DNA of 64,000 nucleotides. Origin: Icerya purchasi. Its lineage: Eukaryota; Arthropoda; Insecta; Hemiptera; Monophlebidae. The notes beneath the pieces are model-generated. The model did no database searches. It saw nothing but the letters and a program-made list of their open reading frames with translations, and was not told the origin of the DNA. How positions within the stretch are numbered: position 1 is the stretch's first letter; each line of letters opens with the position of its first letter. Positions 37,121-48,365 of this stretch are shown piece by piece. The DNA is taken from the NCBI GenBank assembly GCA_039619475.1, contig CM077115.1, positions 477,598,400-477,662,399 on the forward strand, read 5' to 3'. The position numbers and the translations under genes are program-made.

Positions 37121-37632
37121 CATGGGCGTCGCCAATGGGGGCACGAGAGAGCCGCACCCCCTGGAGTCTCGAAACTTTTTAATCAAATACGCAATAATTT
37201 AAATAGATAGTCCGATTTATAATTCCCGCCCCGCGCGATGAGATCTGATAGGTATATACGCACGCCTCCTATGCGTGTAATTGTCAATGTGAACACGATT
37301 CCATAATATTAGGTAAAGCCTTAAAAATTTCGATCGCTCTACCGTGCACAACGTGTAGTGTTGAGTGATCCTTTAGCAGCTTGATGCGAATAATGGCAGA
37401 AAATCGCCTCAATGTCCTGGCCATTATGAGTATTCGTAGGCGCGTAATCATGGACAATTTGGAAGACTTTTATAATGAAGTAGTAGAACAATTTTCCAGA
37501 AAACCAAGAAAATTATGTTCTTGTTTGATCAAATATTAAGCCTTTACAAATTACACATTTTATTTTTCTTATAACTCATATCCTCTTTCTTCATCTTGCC
37601 TCCTCCTGGCTCATCGGCTGGCGACGTTCATG
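37121..37632. mobile_element. hAT-type MITE, copy 2 (512 bp)
   Basis: Ends CATGGGCGTCGCC and (complement) CATGAACGTCGCC. Perfect 8-bp target duplication GTTTTAAG (37113-37120 and 37633-37640). It shares GAAACTTTTTAATCAA, GGCGCGTAATCATGGACAAT, AAATATTAAGCCTTTA and ATAACTCATATCCTCTTTC with copy 1 at 16188. It is about 250 bp longer, mainly in the left half, and so is closer to the parental form. Confidence 0.9.
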
Positions 37633-37640
37633 GTTTTAAG

Positions 37641-38941
37641 TATAAGATTATTGTGTCTAAAATTGTTTTTTTACCAACTTTCCAAAAGAAGTAGGTTATA
37701 CGTTTGTCACGTACAATTTTTTTTATTTTTTATGTTTGTTCGTGTATAATTCAAGTTCATCGGCCCGATTTTACTGATTCTTTGTTCATTAGAAAAACTT
37801 AATTGTTATCACTTAAGGCTCCTTAATCCTGATTGCGTTTCGTATATCTCTTATCGTTTCCGTCTATCTCCGTTGTTCTTATCCACAGTTCTTTTACCTT
37901 ATCAATATTTGACACCGGCTCTACATCTGATATTCTTTTCCGTCGTGTCGTTTCTGGGCGAAAGTCCGTTGATGTATGCCCAAAAAAAAAAAAGGGGAAA
38001 AAAAACTTAGATACCATGTGAGTACTGATGAAAATCGGTGAACGTAAGTATTCGTCAAAAACGTGAAAAAATGTGGTCCCTTTAGATCATTTTTATTTCT
38101 TATTTTTAATTAGTATAACAGAGGTGATCAACTTAAAGTACTATCAATTTGCCAAATTGCCATGGAAATGTATCATTGTATAAGGAAAGCGATTATATAT
38201 TTTGATGTTTTTACCATAAAAAAATATCTTAAAATAGAGAAATCGATTATTTTTTTTAAAGCATAAAATATGGAGAATAATGGGGCAAAAAAGTTGATTT
38301 TTAGCAAGAAAAAAAATTAAAGTACAAGGCTAAAAATTTTAAATTAAAATTTAAAAAAAAGAAAGAAATACCGACTTGAAGATTTATTACGAATGTGTAT
38401 CAAATAATCCGGAAAAAATTTAATTTTTATCAAAAAACATTTTATATTTAATGTAATTAATACGCTTACGGCTCGGATTAATAAATTTTTGATTACGAAT
38501 TTTATATTAATATGAATTCTTTAATACTCGTAGTTCGCTGAATTGCATACTGTTCTACTGCGAACGGTGAAAATTAGTTGTTTAAATTCTGCGAGTACGA
38601 TGTAAGAGTTTTCATTAAATAGTATGTAATTAGGATGCATTTATTCCACCTAAGAACGTTTGCTTGATAAAGAATACCCCTAAATTTTACACTTTAACGT
38701 GTACATTTAGAAAGAAAATAACGAATTAAATTGCAAAAATTTTCCTATTGCATTGTTCGCGCAAGTGAAGATAACGCTGTAATTTTAGAAAATTTATCAG
38801 TTAATAATAAAAATAATTATTAGTTTGGTAATAATTAAGCATACTTTAAAGTCTTCGCAGATTTATTCTTAACTTGGTAAATTTGGAAAAAGCAATTGCA
38901 TTTAACATATAGTATGTGTAACTTGTTTCGATATATATATG

Positions 38942-38975
<34 letters not shown>

Positions 38976-40181
38976 TTTTTGGTGAATTCTGAGAAGAAAC
39001 AGTGAAGAAAGTTTTTGAAACTTCCAAAGTATATCCTGGAAACTTTAGGTAAAAAGTTACGAAAAAATTTTCATCATCACATTTCCTGCTTATTAATTTA
39101 TTCTTTCGAGTTGGCATATGTTATCGAGGCCCAACGTGCGCCACGTGTGCTGTGTGAGTACGGTCTGTCGGTGCGGAATGCTATTTCATCATGCTAAAAA
39201 AATAATGCCGTTATCGTATATATCGAAATGCAGAATTTGTATTTAATATTTTCACCTAGATAAGATTACTTTGAATCGAAAAAAATACTCTAGAAACATA
39301 TTTTTTCGAGTAATTTTGTCAAACTGTTCTACTATTGCATTCCACCAGAAAATATTTTAAATAAAACTCCCTAAGATTTAAGATTTATTTTCCATTTTAA
39401 ACAATATTTTTAAACACCAAACTTTAAATGTCAGAGTGGTTATAATGGATTTTGCTCAGTTTACTTCCTTTTGAAAACATTATAATACGATACTGCTATC
39501 GAGTGATGATCACCGGCAGTTACACAAACAGAACTGAAGAGAAATCTTTATTTCCTACCGCTGAAATTGTTTCTTCGGATAATGCGTTTAAAACATAATC
39601 ATTTAGATTCCGGTTAAATAAAGGTTTTTTTTTTTCTTTTCTTTTTTTCAGTACCAGATACTGATTTGTTAGTTTTGTGTAATTGCTAAAGTTATTACAA
39701 CGCACAAGTCACATACGACCAGAGGACCCGTTGTTAATTATCAATGATAATTGTGCTTTTTTCTTTCCGAAATGATTTGTTTTATTTATTTATTTATTTC
39801 GTTTGAAAAGTAATATATAGTTTTTTGTTTGTAGAAATTTAATTTATTTTAATGCTGATTGATTTGTGGTAATTGTCCAATCGAAATCGCAAGGCATATT
39901 TGATTTTCAGCCTATTATCCCGCCTGTTAAATTTTTCCAATTCATTTTTTTTTACCGTTTATAAATACGCGAAGCGCATAATGAAAGCTTATTTTGGCTC
40001 GATTAATAAGTGAACTTTCGCGAATGCCAATTAGTTCTAATCCGCGCTATTTCAAGTAGCTTATTATCCTGTTCTGATCTAAGCGACTAGGTTAACGCGT
40101 AATTGTATATAAGAGAAATGCAAGAACAATAACATTTTTTCATAATATTGATTGTGAAATTTTGGAGCTAGCAGAAACATG
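37641..40181. other. 2.5 kb with no supported gene
   Basis: It contains A13 (37981-37992), a (TA)n-T22 tract at 38931-38981 and a (TTTA)n tract at 39781-39800. Open frames are short and low-complexity. Confidence 0.4.
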
Positions 40182-40568
40182 CTGGGATGGGGGGGGGGTG
40201 AAGACTGAAATAGTTATTATGAATACATAAAAATCTGAAAAAAATCAAAAATTTAAAATAAATATTGATGACTTTTTAAGGTGTTTTTACCGTTAAAAGA
40301 AAAAATATGCTCCATATTTTTAATGGTAGATCATTAATATCTTAAGGACAATTTTTTTATTACGAGTATAATCAATAACGTACGTAATTTTTATTAATGT
40401 TCATATACGGGGTAATTCATTTATGTAAATTATTAATACATATAAATCAAAATGATAGAAATTATTAATAGTATGAATATTAGTGAAAAATGTATTGTTG
40501 TTTATGTACAATAAATACGTGAAGAAAATCCCCCTTCCACCATTCTCAAAATTCTGGGTACGGGCCTG
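40182..40568. mobile_element. Second copy of the 33705-type MITE, left end missing
   Basis: Alignable with 33705-34401 from GACTGAAATAGTTATTATGA (about 40204) to the right terminus TACGGGCCTG at 40568. It carries a single ATTAATATCTT, so it is the unoccupied form of the site used by the LINE fragment in the other copy. The left terminal repeat is absent or lost in a G-rich run at 40187-40198. Its right end abuts the LINE relic at 40570. Confidence 0.8.
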
Positions 40569-40569
40569 T

Positions 40570-41770
40570 GTCTTAGTATCAAATAAGTAATTTTGGTTCT
40601 GAAATAAATATTCTGCCATGCGTAAATTCTCTTTTTGGATAACAACTGCTGGTGCGTGGCAGTGTATAATAGAGAGTCCTTTAACAGTTGTAATATGAGA
40701 GAAGTGTTCAACTTTTTCATTTTCCTAAATGTGGTGAGTTTGGAAAAGGTAATAAATAACTGAATTCGAAGAATGATAGGATTACAGGGAGGCTGAAGAA
40801 GTGAAGATGAGATTGTTTGCAATATACTTTGAACATCAGAGATGATTAGAAATTTATTATTATCTGGAATTGAGGATATAAAAAGAATGGTCGTAATATC
40901 GTTGCAGGTTTTGTAAAGAAAATGGAACTGGCTGGAAGAAGTCTAAGACTTACAAATTAACTGTGTGCGGGATATAAGAAAGATGTTTTAACGTTTTGAG
41001 GGTTCTTCGATCCGTCAGTAAAAAGAAGAAAATGAGAAAGAAACAAAAAATTAATAGTACTAAGGAATTCTTGATTAATAACACCTTGTGGAAGAACTTC
41101 AGAGTGAGGAGACATTAAAAATAAATTAGGAGGAAGCAGGAAATCTGTAAAATTAAAGGTAAAGTAAGTTTACGGGTAAGATATAATTCGTGGAAAAAAT
41201 TTTAGCGAGACAATTGAAATATGATAAAGAAGGGCTACTTTTTTTTTAAAAGTAAATCCCAATTTTGAGGTATGGATAAGTAAGAAGGAATAAGTTTTGA
41301 GGAAGAAATATTGAAAGACGTTTTTTAAAAGAAAATGATTATCTGAGTGAGATCTGTGTATTGGTAAAGGAGGAACTTTCAGCATAGGTTGCAAGAATGG
41401 GAGTTGATTTAAGAGCTCCTAGAGGCAAAAGAAGGCATCAGTTCTGAATACGATCCAGTTTACAAAGGAGAGATCTAGCCGAGTGTCACCATAGATAAAG
41501 AAAAAAAAAATCCAGTTTAGAACGAATTATGCATATATAGGATAATTAGGTTACTAGGGTCTGTGATGAAAAAATAGATCTAAGGAAATTTAATTGTTTA
41601 AGAATCGACACGTATGGAGATAGTTAATATGTTCAAAAAGGGAGAAGCGACTGTATAGAAATAAACCAATAATATAATGATCGGGTATTTTTGAATTAAT
41701 AATTCTTGCGTGAATCTGTTCAGTTGAGCTCCTAATAAAAATATTAATATATATATATATAACTGAGTTA
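40570..41770 (-). pseudogene. RNase H-type LINE ORF2, RT thumb to RNase H (minus)
   Basis: Reading the minus strand from 41770, broken frames give a KFL-type palm/thumb motif, then IRSKLDFFFFYLWCHSARSL and CKLDRIQN, then PLGALKSTPILATYAES (the IQN-x-C-L-R...GA..STP segment of I/LOA-like RTs). A region corresponding to the RNase H DGS strand is decayed (FLLTDRRT). LIISDVQSILQTIS is the I-x-S-D-x-Q RNase H strand. Stops and frameshifts are numerous. The 3' end is replaced by the MITE at 40568. Confidence 0.7.
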
Positions 41771-41839
41771 AAATACCATTTGTAAATTCCTCTCTAGTTA
41801 CGCCATTAATTAGTCTTATGCTTCCACATCCCAACACTT

Positions 41840-41980
41840 CTTTCTCCTTCGGTTATTCTAGCCCTTGATTCCTTTCTGTCACCTATCTCTGATCGTGTAA
41901 GGATCTGAGTCTCTCTTTTCTCTCTATTTCACTGTTCTTGGGCCAATGTCTATGTCGACGAACCCATTAAAAAAAAAAAA
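41840..41980 (+). mobile_element. LINE 3' tail with poly-A (plus)
   Basis: Ends GACGAACCCATT followed by A25 at about 41968-41991. The preceding 120 bases match the complement of 1187-1425 and resemble 53030-53156. It lies head-to-head with the minus-oriented relic to its left. Confidence 0.65.
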
Positions 41981-41991
41981 AAAAAAAAAAA

Positions 41992-43756
41992 TTATGTTTA
42001 AAAAAATTGTCCGATGAAGCACTACATTTTAATAAGTCTGTATTAAAAAATCGCCATATATAATAAATTCCTGCTTTCTATCAACTTGGTTAATAAAAAG
42101 ATTCACAATTCTTTTAAAAACTCATTTAACGACTTGGTGATCGATAAATAGCTAATATTCGTGTTACTTTATTACTGATTATTTTAATATCGATAAGCAT
42201 ACACTCGTATGCCTTACTATTATAATATACAGCATAACCGTTAGATTTAAAACTATTATTAACGAAGATGATGCATTATACTTATTTGGTTTTTTGTTGC
42301 TATACGTGGTGAATCCCGCGAGGTATTATACAAGCTTTTAGTTCATTATCTCCCACATTTGTTTCTGTAATAATAATCGTACTGACTGGTGTCTGCTAAA
42401 AATTTGTCCTAGTTCCACCTTAAATTCCTAATATTTAAATGTAATATACATGAAACAGTTCTCTATTTATTTCCGAGCTCTCTACGTGTCTGTATTTAAT
42501 AAATTCTTTAATGCCAAGTAAAATATGTTTGACTTTTTTTGTCTTATCAGATCCGCTACTATAAATCGTTATTAATGTCGGATTGCAAATTCGTTACCAG
42601 TGACCTCAAAAGTTATCGCAATATAAAAGCTTTTACGTAAATTAAATTTTTTCTGACATTTCCGTCAGCCATATTAGGGATCCGCCATTTTGAATTAACA
42701 AAATCTAATATCAGATTCGTGTTCAGCGACCTCGAAGAATAGATACACAAATTTTAAACGAATTTTGTTCGCCTGAAACACATGTATAAAGTTAATTTGT
42801 ATGAGGGGTGGTTTAGCTCCGTTGGGGATAGTATATATTAAAATGCTGAAATAAGTCAACTCTACTTTTTTGTTTTATGTTTTGAAATTAAAAATTTTTT
42901 AAGTTGTTTTTTACACTTTTTTTTTTTTTTATCAAAATTAAGCCGAAAAATACGTGTTTTCACCCCCTGAAAAGGGGAAGAAACTCTTGCTGCATAAATC
43001 ATTATGGATTACTCACTTCTTTTATAAGAAACAATCTCCATTTTGTTTTCTGGAAAAATACGGAGTTGGAGCCGAGACATGTGGAAAAAACTGTTTTTGG
43101 GGGTAAAGTTTAGGGATGGTTTCCAAAAAAATTGGTGTTTAATATTTTTAAATTCTTTACAACATATCAAAATTTTATCAAAATCTGCTATTGACAACTC
43201 GCATATTTTCCTTGCTAGAGTCACATTTTTCTCTTTGTTTAGTGAAACGATAGTAGCTATCGCACAGGGTCACGACACACTTAACAAAATTTTACGAATG
43301 AAGTAAAATAAAGGTTAAATAAGCTAGTAATTTTTACCGTTTGATGTGTACTTGTAAGATCAGAATCTTCAAAGGGAGAAAGAAACAATTCTAATACGAA
43401 GAAGTAATGAATAAATACGAGTAAATAAAGCAATAATGGAAACAATTGAAAAAAAAAAAAGGAATGAAGGTGTATAAAAAAATTACTGTGCGTGTTCGCC
43501 TGTTATATTGTATAAGATTATCTAACAAGTTTTATTTGCTACCGCTGAAGATCAGAACCGCTGGACATTAATAGTCTGAATGCTGACAAATCGTGATGAC
43601 ACGAAAAAAATTATAAAAATTTTTAAATTTTCTCCTAATTTTTTATATATCTGAATGTCTTATTTTGAAATATTTTCAAGTATTTAGAAATAATTTAGAA
43701 TTATCGCCGCGTTTTTTGTTTTCACATCATCCAGTAAATCAGTATACACAATTTTC
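41992..43756. other. Unassigned; contains diverged internal repeats
   Basis: Near 42570-42790 two segments share the order TCxGATT, TTCGT, CAG(T/C)GACCTC, about 140 bp apart, on either side of CATATTAGGGATCCGCCATT. This suggests an old repeat family. T14 at 42918-42930 and A12 at 43449-43460. The open frames at 42904-43306 occur on both strands and look like chance. Confidence 0.35.
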
Positions 43757-45062
43757 TTTTTTTTTTTTATTATTTGGGCTCGCTGACAAAGAGCATTGTG
43801 ATCCATGTTCGACAAGAAAGAAAAATATTGCTGAATTAATTATTTAAATTCGTATGCGGTCAGATATCGCATCAATGAAGGATACAAGGGGAGCGACGAC
43901 AGTTAACGAAGGAAAGGAGAGAACAGATGCAGCACTATAGGGAGCAGGAATATTAAGTGTCTCAGAAGTTGAGAGTAGAGAAGTAAACGTTCAGACGACA
44001 GAACATTCGAAAAGGATGTGGTTAGAATTACATTCGTGGATATCATTTGGAGGATGTAGCGGACAGTAAGGAAAGTCTGAAAATCGATAGCGAGATGAAG
44101 CTTAGCTGTGATCGAAACGCAAACGACATAAAGAGGAAATAATAAATATAGCGCTGCAAAGACGGAAATTCATGAAACCAAGGATTAACTGAAAAATACA
44201 GCTGAATAGAAAAATTTAAGAGGGAAATTGGTTAGAAAAGGAGGAACGGTATGAGTCTGACCAAAATCTATAATGGAATTTTTTAGATAATGCAAGTAAA
44301 TTATTATCAGTGAACTTATTAATGGGGAGTCCATTAACAGCTGCAACACAAGACAACTGCTTAACTCTTTTATTTCCTTCTATTATCAACATGGCCTGGA
44401 ATCCAAGGGAACTCAATTTGAATGTGGTAAGTTTAGAAAAGGTTATGGATAATCGAGCGAATACGAAGAATGATATAGGATCACAAGAAGGATGAGGAAA
44501 AACAGATGATATAGTTTGTAAAACACTTTTAGCATCAGGGATAATTAGGAATTTATCATTGTCTCGTACTAAGGATATGTAAAGAAAGACTTAAATTCGC
44601 AATAGACTCCGCAAAGAAAATAGAGTAAGTTGTAGGAAGTCTATAACCTTCAAAGTAGCTGTGAACAGAATATAGGAAGGATGCTCCAACGCCGTGAGGA
44701 CCCTTCGATCCGTCAGTATAAAGAAGAGAATGAAAAGGAAATAGTGAGTTAATAGTGTTAAGGAAATCTTGATTAGGTTGTGGAAGGGATTTAGAGTAAG
44801 GGGACAGCAAAGATAGATTAGGCGGAAAGAGAAAATATGTAAAATGAAAGGTAAAGTAAGGAAGTTTGTTGTGGGTTATAATTTGTGGAAGAAATTTAGT
44901 AAGTCGATTTGAGATATGAGAAAGAAGGGGGATTTTTTTGGAAGTGAATCGCCAATTCTGAAGTACGATGGAGTAGGATGAAATAAGTTGTGAGGAAGAA
45001 ACTGGAAGACGTTTTAAAAGGAAACGATATCCCAAGTGAGATCTACGGATTGGTAATGGAGG
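43757..45062 (-). pseudogene. RNase H-type LINE, 5'-truncated copy (minus)
   Basis: Poly-T at 43757-43769 marks the 3' end (element sense ...CGAGCCCAAATAAT then A). Moving upstream in element sense, the C-terminal region is broken. The best frame (44556-45035) encodes the RT end (LQNWRFTSKKIPLLSHIS) and RNase H, with LLYTDGSKGPHGVGASFLYS holding the first catalytic Asp and SIFFAES holding the catalytic Glu. A third region, VLQTISS, follows in another frame. Truncation at 45062 lies near the RT/RNase H junction. The last about 480 bp are nearly identical to 52531-53025. Confidence 0.8.
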
Positions 45063-45220
45063 ACACGGGCTGGTAGTAATAGATTACTTAATACACCTAT
45101 TACTAATATTTTTATTCAAGTTGTCGAGTAGTTGTAATATTTATGTTTATTCCCCTCGGCATTATTTATGTGTTTAAATTGATCGCTTATTAGGTTTGGT
45201 TTTGTGCCACGTTTACTTCG
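45063..45220. other. Short unassigned spacer
   Basis: Separates the LINE copy from the 10-bp minisatellite. Nothing recognised. Confidence 0.4.
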
Positions 45221-45340
45221 ACTATAAATGACTATATATGACTGTATACGACTATATGTGACTATATACGACTATATACGACTATATACGACTTTATATG
45301 ACTATATATGACTATATATGACTATATACAACTATATACG
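45221..45340. repeat. Minisatellite, 12 units of exactly 10 bp
   Basis: The unit is ACTATATAYG. All 12 consecutive decamers start with ACT except the one starting AACT, and none gains or loses a base. Variants include GTATACG, ATGTG and TTATATG. It lies about 290 bp beyond the stop codon of the TXNDC9 gene. Confidence 0.95.
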
Positions 45341-45633
45341 ATTATCGCAAACGAGCGTGTGATTTTAGTGATTTATTTTAATGCGAATTTTAACAATAAT
45401 AACGATAATAACAAAACATACCGTATTTCTAATCGTAGGTAATATATAAATACAGTATTGCGATTAAAGAGAAAGTTCGATGGCGGGAAAAATGTTTCAC
45501 ACCGTATTACTCTCAGGCCGCTTTATTTGTTGTAAGCCTATTAAAAATATGAAAATTTTGGGGGAAAACCGGTTAAAAAAAATTTTGACACTTTTTACGC
45601 ACGACTTTTTTGATGACACTCTGAACTCTTTTT
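45341..45633 (-). promoter_or_regulatory. 3' untranslated region of TXNDC9 with polyadenylation signal
   Basis: On the minus strand, an AATAAA hexamer lies at 45527-45522, about 107 bases after the stop codon. No genomic poly-A tract follows it. The remainder to 45341 is A+T-rich without features. Confidence 0.55.
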
Positions 45634-46377
45634 TCAGCAGTCGTCCTCCGGCTCGGAGTCGTCTCTGCCCCGTTCCGTTTTATCTTCTTCGTCCGCTAAA
45701 TCTTCGTCATCGTCGGTCCAGTCGTTGGAACACCGTACTCCCGGTTCGTTTGCTCGTTTCGGCATTCGGATCTTTTTCCCGGTTTCCGCGTCGGGCGGTT
45801 TAGTTATGTCGCCGTCGTAACTAATCACTTCGGTTAACGCCAATCTCCACTCCAACATTTCCGTAGTGAAATTATCCGTGTTGCCGAGATCGCTGAATCC
45901 GATTATGTAATCTCGGATCGTTTCGTCCTTTATCACTATCAGAGTAGGTATTATCCAAAGGCCCAATCGTTCGGCTATGAATAAGCTGTTGTCAGCTAAC
46001 AGTTTGCAGAACTTCGTCTCGATGTGCTTTTTAGCTAGAATCCGCAAGTGGTGATCGAAGATAGCGCATCGGGGCGTTTCCTTCCGGTAGAAATGGATTA
46101 CCAGCCTGTCCGATCGCTTGGGTGCGCGGAAGAATTCTTGTTGATCTTGCAGTTCGCTGTATTCACCGTGGCCCTTTGCCAGCAGTTCGTCCCTTGCTTT
46201 CCGCTGTTTCTTCAATTCCTGTAGCCGACGTTCGCGTAACTCTTCCAGGTCGTCCACCTTCAAACTGTCCAGCTTATGTAATTCTTCGTCTACCTTCTCT
46301 TCGATAGCCGTCGTTGCTGTCATTACATTGGCTGTTACGAATCTTTTCAACGCTTTCCTATCCAACTGTTGCGACAT
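45634..46377 (-). CDS. TXNDC9: Thioredoxin domain-containing protein 9 (phosducin-like)
   Basis: An intact 247-codon frame starting MSQQLDRKAL. The frame is open further upstream, but only from a TTG; this ATG has A at -3. Residues 1-80 form a charged coiled-coil (LEELRERRLQELKKQRKARD). Residues 82-190 are a thioredoxin fold with the family signatures HFYRKETPRC, KHIETKFCKL, IPTLIVIKD and GFSDLGNTDNFTTEMLEWRL. The classical CxxC is reduced to one Cys (104), as is normal for TXNDC9, so it is not a redox enzyme. Pro144 is the cis-proline. Residues 219-247 are an acidic tail. Known members bind the CCT/TRiC chaperonin and modulate actin and tubulin folding in the cytosol. The gene has no introns here and no neighbouring host gene. 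A polyadenylation hexamer lies downstream. It may be the native gene or a retrocopy. Confidence 0.93.
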   Translation of the reverse strand: MSQQLDRKALKRFVTANVMTATTAIEEKVDEELHKLDSLKVDDLEELRERRLQELKKQRKARDELLAKGHGEYSELQDQQEFFRAPKRSDRLVIHFYRKETPRCAIFDHHLRILAKKHIETKFCKLLADNSLFIAERLGLWIIPTLIVIKDETIRDYIIGFSDLGNTDNFTTEMLEWRLALTEVISYDGDITKPPDAETGKKIRMPKRANEPGVRCSNDWTDDDEDLADEEDKTERGRDDSEPEDDC

Positions 46378-47715
46378 GATGATAAGAGTATGCTTACACG
46401 TTAAATGACGTTGTCGCAAATAAATACCTCGATAATAATTATGGTAACCACAATAATAGTATAATGTGTAGGTAAATGAAAACTTTTTGAAACCTATACG
46501 CGCTTCAGTTTAGAAAAATTACGAAATGAACGATTTTTACCGAAATTGTCTTCCATGAAACAACCAGATATACGTGTATGTATATTCGTGAAATGTTTCT
46601 TTTTTTATATATATTTTTTCTTGCATGGTGTTAAATGATTATTGGCTATACGTATTTAGAAACATTTAATGTTAAATAAGGAATAATTCTTTTTTTCTCT
46701 CTCTTTTTTTTACGCATGTTTTATGTGATGTTTAAAATCCATTAAAATTACACGATTAAATTAAAAAAAAAAAAACAAAAACTAAAGACACGAAGAAATT
46801 TTTCCATACATAACCCTATTTTCGAGGGTTACCCGAAGCGACAGCCCTCGGAATTTTGAAAATATTGCATGAGAATTTTAAAGCAGACATCGATTGTAAA
46901 AGAAAAGTGAATCTTTGTGAAGTTAAGGTTCTCACAATGTAGTAAGACTCATTTTCGGAAGAAAACATCTATAATTCTTATTTATCGCTCAAGTAGTGAC
47001 AGCCGCGGAAATCGAAATGAGCCTTACAAATGTTTGTTGTTAGTTTCGTAGAAGGCGATTGAATTTTGTACGCTCTTTATCTTACGGGGACCTGTTTGCA
47101 TATACTTTAAATTGACATACAATATTGTTCCTCCTTCAGAACGGATTGATCGTCAGAACGATAACACTCGAATATAGTCTGTTGTGATGGTTGAACTTTA
47201 GCGTTATAGATTTTACGCTTTTTTCACGCTGCTTATCTTGATTAATGTTCGATCCTCATTTTTTCTGTTTCCTTTTATTTCTCTTATTTTCTATTCTTTT
47301 TCACGTATCTAATTTATCAGTTTGCATATTGTTTTTCATGCTCTTCTATTTCAGATCCTTATCTAAATTAAAATGTTTACGGTGATGGAGAGTCATGACG
47401 ATGAAAGTAAGCTAAGAAGGTGCATAGTTATGTCTCTGCGTATTTTCGAAAGCAGTTTTCAGCGCGACACTGAAATTCGGCAATTTCAGGCAGTTTTTTT
47501 TAAAACTCCTCCGTCCTTGACCAGTTATGATTTTGCACAGAGAACTCTTTTTAATGTGAAAACGATAGCCAACTTTAAATAACGGTAAATAAAAGTTTAA
47601 GTACTAATAAATAAAAGTCAATTTTAATAATAGCGGCGAACTGGCGGGCCATGAGAAAACATTTTCTAAACGATTCTGAAATTATATAATATTTTTTTAA
47701 TAAAAGAACCGTTCC
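46378..47715. other. Upstream of TXNDC9; no gene seen
   Basis: The first about 200 bp should hold the minus-strand TXNDC9 promoter. I see no clear TATA box or initiator there. A12 at 46764-46775. The plus-strand frame 47373-47582 matches no known family. Confidence 0.35.
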
Positions 47716-47719
47716 TCCT

Positions 47720-48270
47720 CAATATGGAATCTTTCCACGACAAATGGGCTCTGTTCCGTTCCTTTGCTTATTCACAACTTCCTAATACGCAACTTACCTA
47801 TGGCAGCTAGTTCTTTATAATTCTTTTTTATACTCCATCGCGTCTGTCCTCTCTTTATCTTCCCCTAGTCGTCACATCCCCCACTATCTAATCATCACAG
47901 TTCAGCCTCAACTCCTTTTTGGGCGACTGAAAAGTGTAACGCTGAATTCGACTACAGTCGCGCTACTTTTAAAGAACTCTTTTAATCTTACAACGAAAAA
48001 AGAAGTCCGTTTGGAAGAATTTATGCTCTCTTTAACACCTCATTCACGTATTTTGAAAAAAGGCTGGAAAGTTTTTAAACTTTCATTTTCTGAATGTTCT
48101 TCCAATTTTATTGTTTCTGTTGATAGTGTACTTTTTATTGATTCTGTCGTTCCTGCTAATGGTCCTTTTTTTTTTTTGATAATTTGCATTTTATTTTATT
48201 TTTACAAAAGTTTACCTTCTTATTTTGTAATTTCTACCTTCAATATTAATAAATTAAAATCTGCCCTTTG
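47720..48270 (+). pseudogene. LINE ORF2 linker fragment (plus)
   Basis: Frames around 47910-48110 read TPFWATEKCNAEFDYSRATF, then KELF, then EFMLSLTPHSRILKKGWKVF and KLSFSE. This fits the P-W/F-W..-C linker (aromatic pair, Cys, basic helix, K-x-x-W-x-x-F) between endonuclease and RT in I/Jockey-type LINEs. The frame breaks once. It ends in a T tract at 48170-48179. RT motifs of the same orientation resume at 49688. Confidence 0.55.
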
Positions 48271-48365
48271 AAAATCTTCTACTCCACTCCATGTCTCGCG
48301 GTACACCTTTTTTGCCTTGAAAAATCTGTCAGAATGAATTTTTTCCTTAAATTAACGTCCAAGTT

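Noticed and set aside
42904..43306. Overlapping frames on both strands as a gene
   Set aside because: Both strands are equally open, with no motifs. It sits in sequence that looks like an old repeat.
45480..45803. Plus-strand frame overlapping TXNDC9
   Set aside because: Antisense shadow of a conserved gene. Its composition is the complement of the acidic tail.
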